Position numbers and translations under genes: made by a program. The notes beneath the pieces are model-generated. The model was not told the DNA's origin. It searched no databases and was given only the letters and a program-made list of their open reading frames with translations. This document shows, one piece after another, positions 8,026 to 15,980 of a stretch of 37,526 nucleotides of DNA. The stretch lies in contig JASJDH010000014.1 of the NCBI GenBank assembly GCA_030065175.1, positions 1 to 37,526 of the forward strand, read 5' to 3'. How positions within the stretch are numbered: the stretch's first letter is position 1; each line of letters starts with the position of its first letter. Origin of the DNA: Leptolyngbyaceae cyanobacterium MO_188.B28 (GTDB lineage Bacteria > Cyanobacteriota > Cyanobacteriia > Phormidesmidales > Phormidesmidaceae).

Positions 8026-9146
8026 TGGCTTATCAGTTTGAGTTTCGCCCCTACCGTCGTCGCTTTAGACATCCCCTGAAAACCCATCATGGTCACTGGA
8101 CCCATCGAGAGGGGATTATTGTGCGGCTGATGGATGATGCAGCCCAGGTAGGGTATGGCGAAATAGCCCCGCTTCCCTGGTTTGGGTCAGAAACCCTGGA
8201 GCAGGCGATGGCGGTTTGTAAAAAACTGCCCAAAACCCTTTCGGTCGAGATGATATCATCGATTCCCGCTGATCGGCCCACCTGCCGATTTGGATTCGAA
8301 TCTGCATTGATGCAATGTGTACGGAATCATGTTTACCCGCGGGTAGATCGAGAAAGAGAGGACGCCTGTATTCAAGCGAAGAGTCACCCCCCCCCTCCTC
8401 GCCAATGGTGTGCGCTGCTTCCGACTGGCGAGGCTGCGCTGCAAGCCTGGCCTCCCTTTTGGGAAGCTGGGCGACGCACCTTTAAGGTGAAAATTGGGGT
8501 GGCTCCGATCCAAGCCGAACTAGATAGGATCACCCGGCTAGTTAGTTTACTGCCAATGGGCGCCAAAGTTAGGCTAGACGCCAATGGCGGCCTGACTCTG
8601 ACCGAAGCGCATCAATGGTTGGCCCAATGCGATCAGCTGGGAATCGAATTTCTGGAGCAGCCGTTACCGCCCAACCAATTGCCCATTCTGTTACAACTAA
8701 GCCAGCAGTATCAAACCCCCATTGCTTTGGATGAATCTGTGGCGACGGTGCAACAACTGAAGTATGCCTATGGGCGAGGCTGGCGAGGGATCTTTACGGT
8801 TAAACCGGCGATTGCAGGGTTTCCTTCTGAGTTGAAACAGTTCTGCCAAGCCCATCCCCTTGATGTGGTTTTCTCCTCAGTATTTGAAACCGCCATCGGC
8901 AGAGACGCCATTCTCACGTTAGCCGCCGACATTCTTAGGGACGCCGCCCCGTTTAAGACTGGGAGGCTGCTCCAAACGACATCGGCAGGACAAGGAAAAT
9001 GGGTCGCTAATCCAGCTGCTTTCCATTCTGGGGTAGAGGGGAAACGCCAAGCAACCCCTCGTGCGTTTGGCTTTGGAACCCAAGACTGGCTCGCCGCAGA
9101 TGGTCTGGATTTGTCTGACTTTGACCATATATGGCGGTCCCTCTAA
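8025..9146 (+). CDS. menC: o-Succinylbenzoate synthase (MenC)
   Basis: The 373-residue enolase-superfamily enzyme dehydrates SHCHC to o-succinylbenzoate in phylloquinone synthesis. The catalytic set is visible in order: Lys of KVKIG, Asp of RLDANGG, Glu of FLEQPLP, Asp-Glu of ALDES and the second Lys of FTVKPAIAG. The N-terminal capping domain starts with FEFRPYRRRF, close to the ATG I chose at 8025, which overlaps the menA stop (TAATG). A start further upstream at 7977 would lie inside menA. The 3' end overlaps the convergent thioesterase gene by a few bases, so no room remains for a terminator. No menE gene follows, unlike some other cyanobacteria. Confidence 0.93.
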   Translation: MAYQFEFRPYRRRFRHPLKTHHGHWTHREGIIVRLMDDAAQVGYGEIAPLPWFGSETLEQAMAVCKKLPKTLSVEMISSIPADRPTCRFGFESALMQCVRNHVYPRVDREREDACIQAKSHPPPPRQWCALLPTGEAALQAWPPFWEAGRRTFKVKIGVAPIQAELDRITRLVSLLPMGAKVRLDANGGLTLTEAHQWLAQCDQLGIEFLEQPLPPNQLPILLQLSQQYQTPIALDESVATVQQLKYAYGRGWRGIFTVKPAIAGFPSELKQFCQAHPLDVVFSSVFETAIGRDAILTLAADILRDAAPFKTGRLLQTTSAGQGKWVANPAAFHSGVEGKRQATPRAFGFGTQDWLAADGLDLSDFDHIWRSL

Positions 9147-9556
9147 TGCCATTGCTCGATCCAATGGGTTATTTCGGGACTCAATGGACGGCGCTTGCGA
9201 TCGCTAAGCGCAATGCAAACATGACGAGTCAGAGCTTTTGCCAGCAAGTCAGCCTTGTCTGCTGTGTCAGTTATCTGATAAGTAATTTCAAAGGTATGGA
9301 TGTCTTGGGATTGAGGGGTTAGATGGATCTTGAGCCGGTCGCCGCAGAAAATTGGGCGGCGAAAATCAATATCTGCATGGACAATGGGAACGGCGATCTC
9401 GCCGTCTCCTCCAAAGAATGCCTTCAAATTCACCCCTGAGGCTGCTAGTGACGACTCATAGGCTTCATGGCATAGGGTTAATACATTGGCAAAATAGACA
9501 ACTCCCGCTGCATCTGTTTCATGAAATCGAACCTGATGTTGATGCACAAATGACAT
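9143..9556 (-). CDS. menI: 1,4-dihydroxy-2-naphthoyl-CoA thioesterase (hotdog fold)
   Basis: The 137-residue single-hotdog protein of the 4-hydroxybenzoyl-CoA thioesterase group is homologous to the cyanobacterial DHNA-CoA hydrolase (the Synechocystis Slr0204 type). The active-site aspartate is D15 in the motif HETDAAGVVYFANVL. It releases DHNA from its CoA ester, the step immediately before MenA. The ATG at 9556 is chosen because the motif normally lies 10-15 residues from the start. A GTG at 9592 would add 12 residues. It is convergent with menC and overlaps its stop, and divergent from a GNAT gene whose start is 48 bases away. The location beside menA-menC strongly supports the assignment over a generic acyl-CoA thioesterase. 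Confidence 0.85.
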   Translation of the reverse strand: MSFVHQHQVRFHETDAAGVVYFANVLTLCHEAYESSLAASGVNLKAFFGGDGEIAVPIVHADIDFRRPIFCGDRLKIHLTPQSQDIHTFEITYQITDTADKADLLAKALTRHVCIALSDRKRRPLSPEITHWIEQWH

Positions 9557-9604
9557 GATTATTCTGACGCCACAATTATCAACAAACGCCACTGAGCATT
9601 AGCT

Positions 9605-10078
9605 ATGTCCTGCCTTCCTCCACTACCAACGGGGTGTGTTCTCAGACCCGCACGACCTGAGGATATCTGGCCTATTCGGCGACTAGTTCTATCGGCGCTG
9701 CTGGATCCTACTCAGCTTCGCTGGTCCCAGTTTTGGCTGATTACCTGCGAGGATACTCTGGCGGCGTGTGGTCAACTCCGCAATTTTCCAGATGCTCAAG
9801 AATTAGGGAGTTTAGTCGTCGCCTCAAAATGGCGAGGGCGGGGTTTGGGAAAGTATTTAGCTCAATATTTGGCGCAGCAAGCCACCCAACCTCTGTACTT
9901 AGAATGTTTAGGCCGTAGACTGGCTGAATTTTATGGAAATCTGGGTTTTATACCCGCCCATTGGCAAGACTTACCCCCGGCGCTCAAATCGAAATTCGGC
10001 CTTTCAACACTGGCGAGACAAATTTTTCGTTTGCCTGTGTTCATCATGAAATATCCGGGGCCAGGACGCAATATTTAG
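9605..10078 (+). CDS. GNAT family N-acetyltransferase
   Basis: The 157-residue protein has the GNAT fold. The N-terminal strand-helix (LRPARPEDIWPIRRLVL) is followed by the strand LGSLVVASKWRGRGLG, where RGRGLG (about residues 77-82) is the acetyl-CoA pyrophosphate-binding loop. A later YLECLGRRLAEFYGNLGF segment is motif B. The substrate cannot be told from sequence; small-molecule amine and protein N-terminal acetylation are both possible. Its start lies 48 bases from that of the divergent thioesterase gene, implying a shared compact promoter region. The C-terminus is basic and hydrophobic. Confidence 0.85.
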   Translation: MSCLPPLPTGCVLRPARPEDIWPIRRLVLSALLDPTQLRWSQFWLITCEDTLAACGQLRNFPDAQELGSLVVASKWRGRGLGKYLAQYLAQQATQPLYLECLGRRLAEFYGNLGFIPAHWQDLPPALKSKFGLSTLARQIFRLPVFIMKYPGPGRNI

Positions 10079-10130
10079 CGATAAGCGCCTGCCAGCTCAA
10101 TTTCCGTCAGGTATATCCATATTCCATCGA

Positions 10131-11114
10131 CTAAAGTGCGTTGAGTCGCTGACGAAATTCGAGGGCTGCTTGAGGATTTGGAATTTCTTTGGCGAGGCAA
10201 TCGATGAGTTGTCCAGGGGACCTCGGTGGATTTTTTGCAAAAACCTCTTCTAAGATGAGGGGCGCAATGGGACCGATACAATAAGCCAGCGCCTGTTGAC
10301 ACTGTTCTAAAAACGTTGGATCAAAATCAACAGGGTGTTGAACGTTTGCAGGCGATTTAGCTGGAGGGGGCGTTGGCATGGGTCGCCGCCTTTCCGATTT
10401 GGCGGATGGAACGGCTTGCAAGGTGTTTTCGCCATTAATTAACGGTTGCTTTGATTTTGCAGTTGCGCCATTTTCTTGAGCTAGAGCATTAGGAGCAGAA
10501 ACCAGATTTGTCAACTGGTTTTGTCGGCTGGCCTTAGACTGACTAGTATGGTGAAGGGGGGTAGCCCGATGAGCATTACCCCGCTTGGACTTAGAAGGAT
10601 TGACCTTAGCCTGGTTAGATGATGATGGATTAGAAGATCGCCGGGTTGACTCACTGTCCTCGATACGGTTGCTGGCAAGCGGGCGAGGAGGAGTTGAGAG
10701 TTGTGGAATCGGGGCTGGAGGTAGATTCGCTGCTATCGGGGGGGCAGGTTCACGGTTAACTGAATTGGGTTCATAGATAACCGGCCTTGATGTCTTGGCG
10801 GCTGGCTTTGATTGTTGAGATTGTAGAGGTAAGGCTAGATCTTTCTCAGATGTAATTGTTTCCTCCGCATGCACGAGTGCTTTGGAGCGCTCTAATTGTT
10901 TTTCCTTCCAAAGGGTAATGTAATTGAACTTTTTAATTAAAATACATAAGTTTCCAGCATCCAGTTCCTGTTGACAGAGATTTTTGGCTGTCTCCAGAAG
11001 CCTCATGGAAAAAGCCAAACTACTCTCCATCACTTTTCCTTGGAAAGTGAATTCAGAAGCGCCTTGATAAAGCAAACCTTGAGCTTCTAATTCTTCGGAG
11101 TCGATGATTAACAT
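10131..11114 (-). CDS. Low-complexity linker protein with DUF8082-like C-terminal domain
   Basis: The 327-residue protein has three parts. Residues 1 to about 80 form a small folded domain (begins MLIIDSEELEAQGLLYQG) that I cannot identify. Residues about 85-260 are a disordered linker rich in Pro, Ser, Asn, Arg and Lys. The last 65 residues (DFDPTFLEQCQQAL to the end) form a helical domain with the pattern CIGPIAPLILEE and EIPNP, resembling the DUF8082 module at the end of some cyanobacterial signalling proteins and kinases. The start is the ATG at 11114; a TTG 11 codons upstream is the alternative. It may be a regulatory or adaptor protein, but its function is unknown. It is followed by a 673-base upstream gap. 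Confidence 0.6.
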   Translation of the reverse strand: MLIIDSEELEAQGLLYQGASEFTFQGKVMESSLAFSMRLLETAKNLCQQELDAGNLCILIKKFNYITLWKEKQLERSKALVHAEETITSEKDLALPLQSQQSKPAAKTSRPVIYEPNSVNREPAPPIAANLPPAPIPQLSTPPRPLASNRIEDSESTRRSSNPSSSNQAKVNPSKSKRGNAHRATPLHHTSQSKASRQNQLTNLVSAPNALAQENGATAKSKQPLINGENTLQAVPSAKSERRRPMPTPPPAKSPANVQHPVDFDPTFLEQCQQALAYCIGPIAPLILEEVFAKNPPRSPGQLIDCLAKEIPNPQAALEFRQRLNAL

Positions 11115-11787
11115 ATAATTTTGCTCTAAATTAGCTTGGCCTTGCAAAATGCTAGACAGTCCAAGCAGATAAAGTTGACCTATTGACAGGCTTCACAAAA
11201 ATGGAATAATTGCACAGAATACATACTTCCATCCGGTCATTTTGGGCTAGTCTGCATGGAAGGGCTTGTTTGTAGACATAGGCCCTTGCACGTTTGTAAT
11301 ATCTCCTAAGCACCCATATTAACTTAGTCTTCCTAAGGTTTTGGGCCTTACTTCATACGGTAAAGCGAGACTGTAGATCATCTGATACGCTGGCAATGCG
11401 TAAGCAGCAGATTGTGATTAAGCACCGCTTCTGGTGGAGCAATTGACGCCTAGGAAAGACTGCAATTACAGTTTACCCTCAAATCGAAGTAAATAATGTT
11501 ACATCATCATACAGGGTTATACAGATTTTTTATAGGAACACGCTAACTCTCTTACCCGCTTTCCTGCGCAAGTGAGAATCCGTTAGGGGAGGCGTTAAAA
11601 TAAAGCCCCAGTTCAAGGCAGTGGCTGGATATAAAATAGGAAACTCCAGCTGTCTTGAAAAGAAGCTGGAGTTTAGAAATCAGGTGTTTTCAGGCTCCGG
11701 ATTAAAAACGAGAAACGTCTAGGAGCGAGAGATACATGAGAGACGATGGGTGTAAATATTTATACCTCTACGCCAGTCGGCCGTGAC
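11115..11787. other. Long intergenic region between gatC and the linker-protein gene
   Basis: This 673-base region contains no reading frame longer than about 20 codons with coding character, and I recognise no tRNA, tmRNA, SRP, RNase P or 6S RNA. It holds one clear hairpin (11641-11674). Its length suggests an untranslated leader or an unannotated small RNA. Confidence 0.5.
11641..11674. terminator. Hairpin, possible terminator downstream of gatC
   Basis: AAACTCCAGCT (11641-11651) is exactly complementary to AGCTGGAGTTT (11664-11674) with a 12-base loop. On the minus strand the stem is followed by CCTATTTTAT, a partly U-rich tail. It lies 114 bases beyond the gatC stop and could end the ycf3-gatC transcript, or belong to a small RNA. 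Confidence 0.5.
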
Positions 11788-12069
11788 CTATAAGATTTTT
11801 GGCACCTTGAAATAGTCGTCTTCTCGCTCAGGGGCGCAATCGAGAATATTTTCGCGACCCGAGAAAATTTCTAGCTCATCAGGTCGGGTGACATTGCTCA
11901 TATCAATGGCGCGAGTTGTCGGTTCTACGTTTTCCGTATCTAATTCACTCAGCTGCTCAAAATATTCCAGAATACTCCCCAATTGAGTTGTAAACTGCGT
12001 CTCCTCATCAGGTGTGAGTTCGAGCCGAGCCAGATGTGCAACTTTTCGGACTTGGTCAAGATCGATCAT
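11788..12069 (-). CDS. gatC: Asp/Glu-tRNA(Asn/Gln) amidotransferase subunit C (GatC)
   Basis: The 93-residue small subunit of the GatCAB complex converts Glu-tRNA(Gln), and in some species Asp-tRNA(Asn), to the amidated form. The family signature is clear: [16 protein letters not shown] near the N-terminus, then the acidic helix, and the C-terminal [29 protein letters not shown] region, which wraps around GatA. Length is typical. It lies 61 bases downstream of ycf3 on the same strand, so co-transcription is likely. gatA and gatB are not in the window, as is normal for cyanobacteria, where the subunits are scattered. Confidence 0.93.
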   Translation of the reverse strand: MIDLDQVRKVAHLARLELTPDEETQFTTQLGSILEYFEQLSELDTENVEPTTRAIDMSNVTRPDELEIFSGRENILDCAPEREDDYFKVPKIL

Positions 12070-12130
12070 GGGAATAAGCGTCAGAGGATTAAGGGATTGG
12101 GGAATAGGGTAGACAGAGGTTAATCACTAC

Positions 12131-12652
12131 TTAGAAAAACGAATCTACCTTCATTCGGCCTGTATTCTTCAGCCAGTTTTGGGCCTCGATATAATTATTG
12201 GGAGCGATACGGATAGCCTCCATCCAATAACGGGCGGCCTCATCAAAACAGTCATTCGCCTCTTGAGTGTTTTCAGCTTCTTGAGCTTGCTCACCCTTGT
12301 GATGATAAATGACGGCGATGTTATTCATGGCCTGACACATGCGGGGATTCAGCTCTAAAGATTCTTTATACAAAGCCAACGCCTCATCATGTTCTCCGTT
12401 GCTGGTGTAGATTAACCCCATGTTGTAAAGAATAAAGCTGCGATCATAGGGGTCTTCCTCAAGGGTCAACGCTTCTTTATAGTTGTCCATCGCCTCGGCG
12501 TACTCACCATCCGCCTGGGCTGACATCCCATCTCGGTAATAGGCGAATGCTTGTTTTTCACTGTACTTGGCTGGCATGAGCTTGAGAATCAAGTCCGCCA
12601 TGACCGTAAAAGACTTGTCGATAAAGTTATCGTTCCGCTGAGTTCTTGGCAT
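12131..12652 (-). CDS. ycf3: Photosystem I assembly protein Ycf3
   Basis: The 173-residue protein comprises three tetratricopeptide repeats, at about residues 35-68, 72-105 and 120-155. It is the conserved thylakoid-associated chaperone that assembles PsaA and PsaB into photosystem I. The N-terminal [20 protein letters not shown] segment is diagnostic for Ycf3 of cyanobacteria and plastids. A GAGGT ribosome-binding site lies about 8 bases before the ATG, and a promoter matching the consensus stands about 57-86 bases upstream (12709-12738). gatC follows after 61 bases. Intron-free, as expected in bacteria. Confidence 0.96.
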   Translation of the reverse strand: MPRTQRNDNFIDKSFTVMADLILKLMPAKYSEKQAFAYYRDGMSAQADGEYAEAMDNYKEALTLEEDPYDRSFILYNMGLIYTSNGEHDEALALYKESLELNPRMCQAMNNIAVIYHHKGEQAQEAENTQEANDCFDEAARYWMEAIRIAPNNYIEAQNWLKNTGRMKVDSFF

Positions 12653-12708
12653 GAGTGACCTCTAAGGCGCCGTCAATCGTTAGACAGCATATCAAAATCA
12701 TTACTCCT

Positions 12709-12738
12709 CTTATAATTTACCGCTGGTTTATCTGTCTA
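12709..12738 (-). promoter_or_regulatory. Candidate promoter of ycf3-gatC
   Basis: On the minus strand TAGACA (12738-12733) and TATAAG (12714-12709) are separated by 18 bases. Each matches its sigma-70 consensus at 5 of 6 positions. The start point would lie about 50 bases before the ycf3 ATG. This suggests ycf3 has its own promoter, separate from the ACP-like gene upstream. Confidence 0.5.
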
Positions 12739-12767
12739 TAGTTGAGGAAATTGTGAATCCAAGGTTT

Positions 12768-13223
12768 CTATGACATCAATTGATTTGGCGGATATTTAAC
12801 AGAAAGGAGTTGGTTATTGAGAAACAGCACCAGATCCTCAATGGTTGAAAGCGTTGAAACATCAAAACTAAAACTAATGTCAACCCCAAAGGTTTTGTAA
12901 AAGTCGTCACAAAAGTTGATTTCCCAATCAAACCAGCAGATGGTGGGAAAATGAAGGTCTTCTTGGAGTCGATCGCGGGGTAGGATACGGGCTATTTCAA
13001 GCTTTGTGTAGCGTGCTAGATGGGTATACAAAAAAGCGACTAGCGCTTTGGAAATTTTTTCGGAGGACTGAGGAGCTTCCCAATACCGTTCAAACCACTC
13101 ATCCAAACTTAGGGGAGCGCGTGATCTCAACATTCGATTAACCCGGCGCCGCACCTGAATATCGGGGCTGAGTACTCGATAAGTTCTGAGGCTATAAATG
13201 AGGTTTGTAAAGTTTCGCCACAT
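12768..13223 (-). CDS. Acyl-carrier-protein-like helical protein lacking the phosphopantetheine serine
   Basis: The 151-residue cytosolic protein has no membrane segment. The C-terminal ~80 residues follow the spacing of an acyl carrier protein: a helix beginning ISKALVAFLYTHLA, a loop with a DRLQEDLHFP segment where ACPs have D-S-L, a long helix (FDWEINFCDDFYKTFG) matching the ACP helix that ends in FGI/FGV, then DIS, and a last helix STIEDLVLFLNNQL. The attachment serine is missing, so it would be a non-carrier ACP-like protein, perhaps of the DUF1493-like type. The N-terminal 65 residues are basic and aromatic. It is upstream of ycf3 by 115 bases on the same strand. The domain assignment is inference from pattern. 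Confidence 0.55.
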   Translation of the reverse strand: MWRNFTNLIYSLRTYRVLSPDIQVRRRVNRMLRSRAPLSLDEWFERYWEAPQSSEKISKALVAFLYTHLARYTKLEIARILPRDRLQEDLHFPTICWFDWEINFCDDFYKTFGVDISFSFDVSTLSTIEDLVLFLNNQLLSVKYPPNQLMS

Positions 13224-13595
13224 CGATAGAAAAGTCTCAGCGTAGGCACTCAGAGCCTTTCTTCAAGTATTCCCATCTGGTCTGATGTAAAATCAGAGAC
13301 CTTAAAGGGGATATTTCCTTCGGATGTTTTCTGTTAGATAACAGTCCTGACAATGATGCCTAATAAAAAACATTGTCCAATATTTCTGTGTGAAAGAAAA
13401 TATAGAGATATTACAAGGTGCTTCTTGCGTGTCCCTTAAACAGAATACTCGTCAGGAAGGAAAAAACTTTATGGGAAGCGATATTGGGTTTTCTGCTTAA
13501 GGTTAGAAGGCATTCAAAAATAACTTCATAGATTTAGGGCTGTGTATGACTTGCAGGCTCTTCACTTCTCCCTGAAGTTATTCCTACACAGCCCC
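13224..13595. other. Intergenic region with several small inverted repeats
   Basis: This 372-base gap between the aroA stop and the ACP-like gene start has no credible gene. It contains a hairpin at 13279-13301 (GGTCTGAT paired with ATCAGA-ACC, one bulge). A compact palindrome CTGTTA-GA-TAACAG lies at 13331-13344, and a 10-bp inverted repeat at 13537-13594 abuts the aroA stop. The first two lie in the promoter side of the ACP-like gene and could be operator-like. Confidence 0.5.
13537..13594 (-). terminator. Inverted repeat directly after the aroA stop (possible terminator)
   Basis: GGGCTGTGTA (13537-13546) pairs with TACACAGCCC (13585-13594). The 38-base interior holds a smaller ACTTC/GAAGT stem. 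Only one base separates the 3' arm from the aroA stop codon. No U-tract is seen, so this may be an RNA-stability element instead. Confidence 0.45.
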
Positions 13596-14945
13596 TTATT
13601 GGCGGCAAATCGTTTCTAGCGTTGATTTAAAGTCAGGATAAGAAACTGCCGCTGCTTCAGCTCTTTGAATCTGTGTGACGCCAGTTGAGCGCAGGGCCGC
13701 GATCGCGAGACTCATCGCAACTCGATGATCGGTATAGCTGTCAACCTCGGCTCCGTGTAAAGCAGCGCCTCCCTGAATCTCCAGACCATCAGGCAACTCC
13801 GTCAACTGGGCGCCTAGACGGCTTAACTGCGACGCCATCACGGCTAATCGATCACTTTCCTTGACCCTGAGCTCTTGAGCGTCCCGAATCAGGGTGGTTC
13901 CCTCGGCGAATAGGGCCGCCACCGCCAAAATCGGCACCTCGTCAATTAAGCGGGGAATGAGATCGCCGTCAATGACGCAGCCTTTGAGTCGACTATGGCG
14001 GACTCGCAAATCGGCCACGGGCTCTCCCGTCACCAATCGCTCATTCTCCAGGGTGATATCCGCCTCCATCTTGGCGAGGGCTTCCAGAACCCCAGTGCGG
14101 GTTGGATTAACCCCGACATTTTCAATCACCAGTTCAGACCCGGGGGTAATCGCAGCGGCGACTAACCAAAAAGCGGCGGAACTAATGTCGCCGGGCACAA
14201 TTACGGTTTGACCCTGCAGTTGCGCGGGCCCTGCAATTACCACGCTGTGACTTTCTGGATCAACCGTAAGATTAGCCCCAAACGCTTTCAGCATGCGCTC
14301 GGTGTGATCTCGAGATAGGGCGGGTTCTGTTACGGTGGTTTGGCCATTGCACATCAGACCCGCCAGTAAAATGCAGGACTTTACCTGGGCCGAAGCCACC
14401 GGGGAGTGATAGTGAATAGGGTTCAGGCGCCGCCCTTGAATGGCTAGGGGAGCTAAAGAATTATTGTGACGGCCCCAAATCTGCGCCCCCATCTGTTGTA
14501 AGGGAGCGACCACTCGGGACATGGGACGCGATCGTAAAGACCTGTCTCCTGTCACTGTGAAAAAGCAATCGGGTTGAGAGGCCAGCAATCCTAGCATCAG
14601 TCGTAAGGTGGTGCCAGAATTACCCGCATTTAGGACATCCACCGGTTCCTGCAGATTTCCCAGCCCCACTCCTTTGACCTTGACCCACTCCGCTTCCAAA
14701 TCAGTAATCTCGACCCCCATAGCCTGAAAACAGGCGGCGGTTCGGCGCGGATCTTCACCGAGCAGCAACCCTTTGATGGCGGTTTCCCCCGTTGAGATCG
14801 CCCCCAACATTAACGCCCGGTGGGAAATCGATTTATCGCCGGGCACTTGAATCCGCCCCTCCAAAGCGACCCCTTCAGCCGGAATATCTAGGGTCAACGT
14901 TTGGTGAGGCGGGTTAGGGGTGAGATGGATGGTAGAAGTCGGCAT
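13596..14945 (-). CDS. aroA: 3-Phosphoshikimate 1-carboxyvinyltransferase (EPSP synthase)
   Basis: The 449-residue enzyme joins shikimate 3-phosphate with phosphoenolpyruvate in the shikimate pathway to chorismate. The motifs are complete: [20 protein letters not shown] (about residues 37-56), [27 protein letters not shown], the catalytic aspartate region [21 protein letters not shown] and YTDHRVAMS near the C-terminus. The PGDKSISHR and [10 protein letters not shown] forms resemble the class II (Bacillus/CP4-like) group more than the E. coli class I form; that subclassification is my reading only. Chorismate also feeds the phylloquinone pathway represented by the men genes in this window. 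It is monocistronic in appearance, with an inverted repeat right after the stop. Confidence 0.96.
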   Translation of the reverse strand: MPTSTIHLTPNPPHQTLTLDIPAEGVALEGRIQVPGDKSISHRALMLGAISTGETAIKGLLLGEDPRRTAACFQAMGVEITDLEAEWVKVKGVGLGNLQEPVDVLNAGNSGTTLRLMLGLLASQPDCFFTVTGDRSLRSRPMSRVVAPLQQMGAQIWGRHNNSLAPLAIQGRRLNPIHYHSPVASAQVKSCILLAGLMCNGQTTVTEPALSRDHTERMLKAFGANLTVDPESHSVVIAGPAQLQGQTVIVPGDISSAAFWLVAAAITPGSELVIENVGVNPTRTGVLEALAKMEADITLENERLVTGEPVADLRVRHSRLKGCVIDGDLIPRLIDEVPILAVAALFAEGTTLIRDAQELRVKESDRLAVMASQLSRLGAQLTELPDGLEIQGGAALHGAEVDSYTDHRVAMSLAIAALRSTGVTQIQRAEAAAVSYPDFKSTLETICRQ

Positions 14946-15055
14946 ACCGGGTGATGACAGATAAGCTGGCGTTGCATTAGCTATCCTACCCTTAGATTGA
15001 ACCTTAGATTGAAAGTCGAAGAAAGCGAGCTAGGCATAAGGCGATTTCTCCCTAT

Positions 15056-15616
15056 TTACTCTCCGCTTCCTTGGGGGTTGACGCCGCAGTACTGATTGAC
15101 ATTGTCAATGATGTTAGATTCGGTGATTGACAATTCCTCAATCGAGCTAACCGCTTCCATGGTCTTTTCTTGGGATTCCTCAATCCTGGCGGGAAGAGCC
15201 GCTTCAGAATCCACCGTCTTGACGAGCTCCATTGCCTTACTGGCTTGGGTAAGGGCTTTGCTGAAACCTTGTACAACCCCAATATAGCTATCTCGAAAAC
15301 CTAGCAGAGAGTCATCCGATAGTTCAGTCGTTTTCAGATCACTGGCCAGCCCATCCAAGCTCGTGACCACTTTGTTAACCGCTTCGGTGTATTGGGTTGC
15401 TGCATTTTTGATGTCCGAAATATTTTGAACAGCGGCGGCGCTATTGCTGAAGCTTTGAATTTCGGTTTCAAACTCTTGCATGAAGCCCTGCGTTTGGTTA
15501 ACCACCTCGGCCAACCGATTACATTGGGTCACTTTGGATTCACCGCAGCCAGACAAGATCAAGGCGATTGCGGCTCCTACTGGAACCAGCCTAAAGCGCG
15601 GGCGGGGCTTCAGCAT
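15056..15616 (-). CDS. Small helical lipoprotein of unknown function
   Basis: The 186-residue precursor has a basic N-terminus and a hydrophobic segment ending in the lipobox L-S-G-C with C24 as the acylated cysteine. The mature part is predicted to be nearly all alpha-helical, rich in Ala, Ser, Glu and Gln, with long amphipathic helices. Two further cysteines (CNRLAEV just after the lipobox, and NQYCGV near the C-terminus) could form a disulfide. A very good ribosome-binding site (AAGGAGAG) lies 6-8 bases upstream of the ATG at 15616 and settles the start. I recall similar hypothetical lipoproteins in cyanobacteria without a known role. Confidence 0.75.
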   Translation of the reverse strand: MLKPRPRFRLVPVGAAIALILSGCGESKVTQCNRLAEVVNQTQGFMQEFETEIQSFSNSAAAVQNISDIKNAATQYTEAVNKVVTSLDGLASDLKTTELSDDSLLGFRDSYIGVVQGFSKALTQASKAMELVKTVDSEAALPARIEESQEKTMEAVSSIEELSITESNIIDNVNQYCGVNPQGSGE

Positions 15617-15980
15617 AGATACTCTCCTTAAAGTAGGGTGTTGGTGCTTTTTGCAGTTTGAGCTCGAGCTATCATAAACCCACATCGTTATATAGATCTC
15701 CCTTATGCGCAGAATCCCGTAAGTTTCACCAGAAGTTTAATGAAAAATTGGATTTTGAAAAGATAATCAGAGACTCTCCCATCCATATCCGTTGCTCCCT
15801 TTACTATTCCCAAGCATTTTCAGGCTTCCACCTTAGACTCGGAAATTATTCATCAGGGCTGAAAATGAGGACTCGAAAGCGGCATCCAGTTGCTTGGCCA
15901 CTGCGTCTGCTAATTGAGAAGGGGGCAACTAGGTCGTCCATGGCTGCCAGAATGATCTGATGGAGCAAAATTTACTCTAC
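15617..15980. other. Intergenic region with a possible decayed or frameshifted small reading frame
   Basis: This 364-base gap lies between the HAMP-protein stop and the lipoprotein start. On the minus strand at 15833-15928 there is a 31-codon frame ending in a protein-like helix (QLADAVAKQLDAAFESSF). It joins to the upstream frame (IILAAMDDLVAP) only if one base is added in a run of five C. I treat it as a possible gene remnant, not a gene. Confidence 0.3.

Noticed and set aside
15658-15960. 100-codon plus-strand frame in the gap after the Cache-HAMP gene
   Set aside because: The residue composition is not protein-like (many Arg, Ser and Cys without pattern) and it is antisense to the more protein-like minus-strand fragment.
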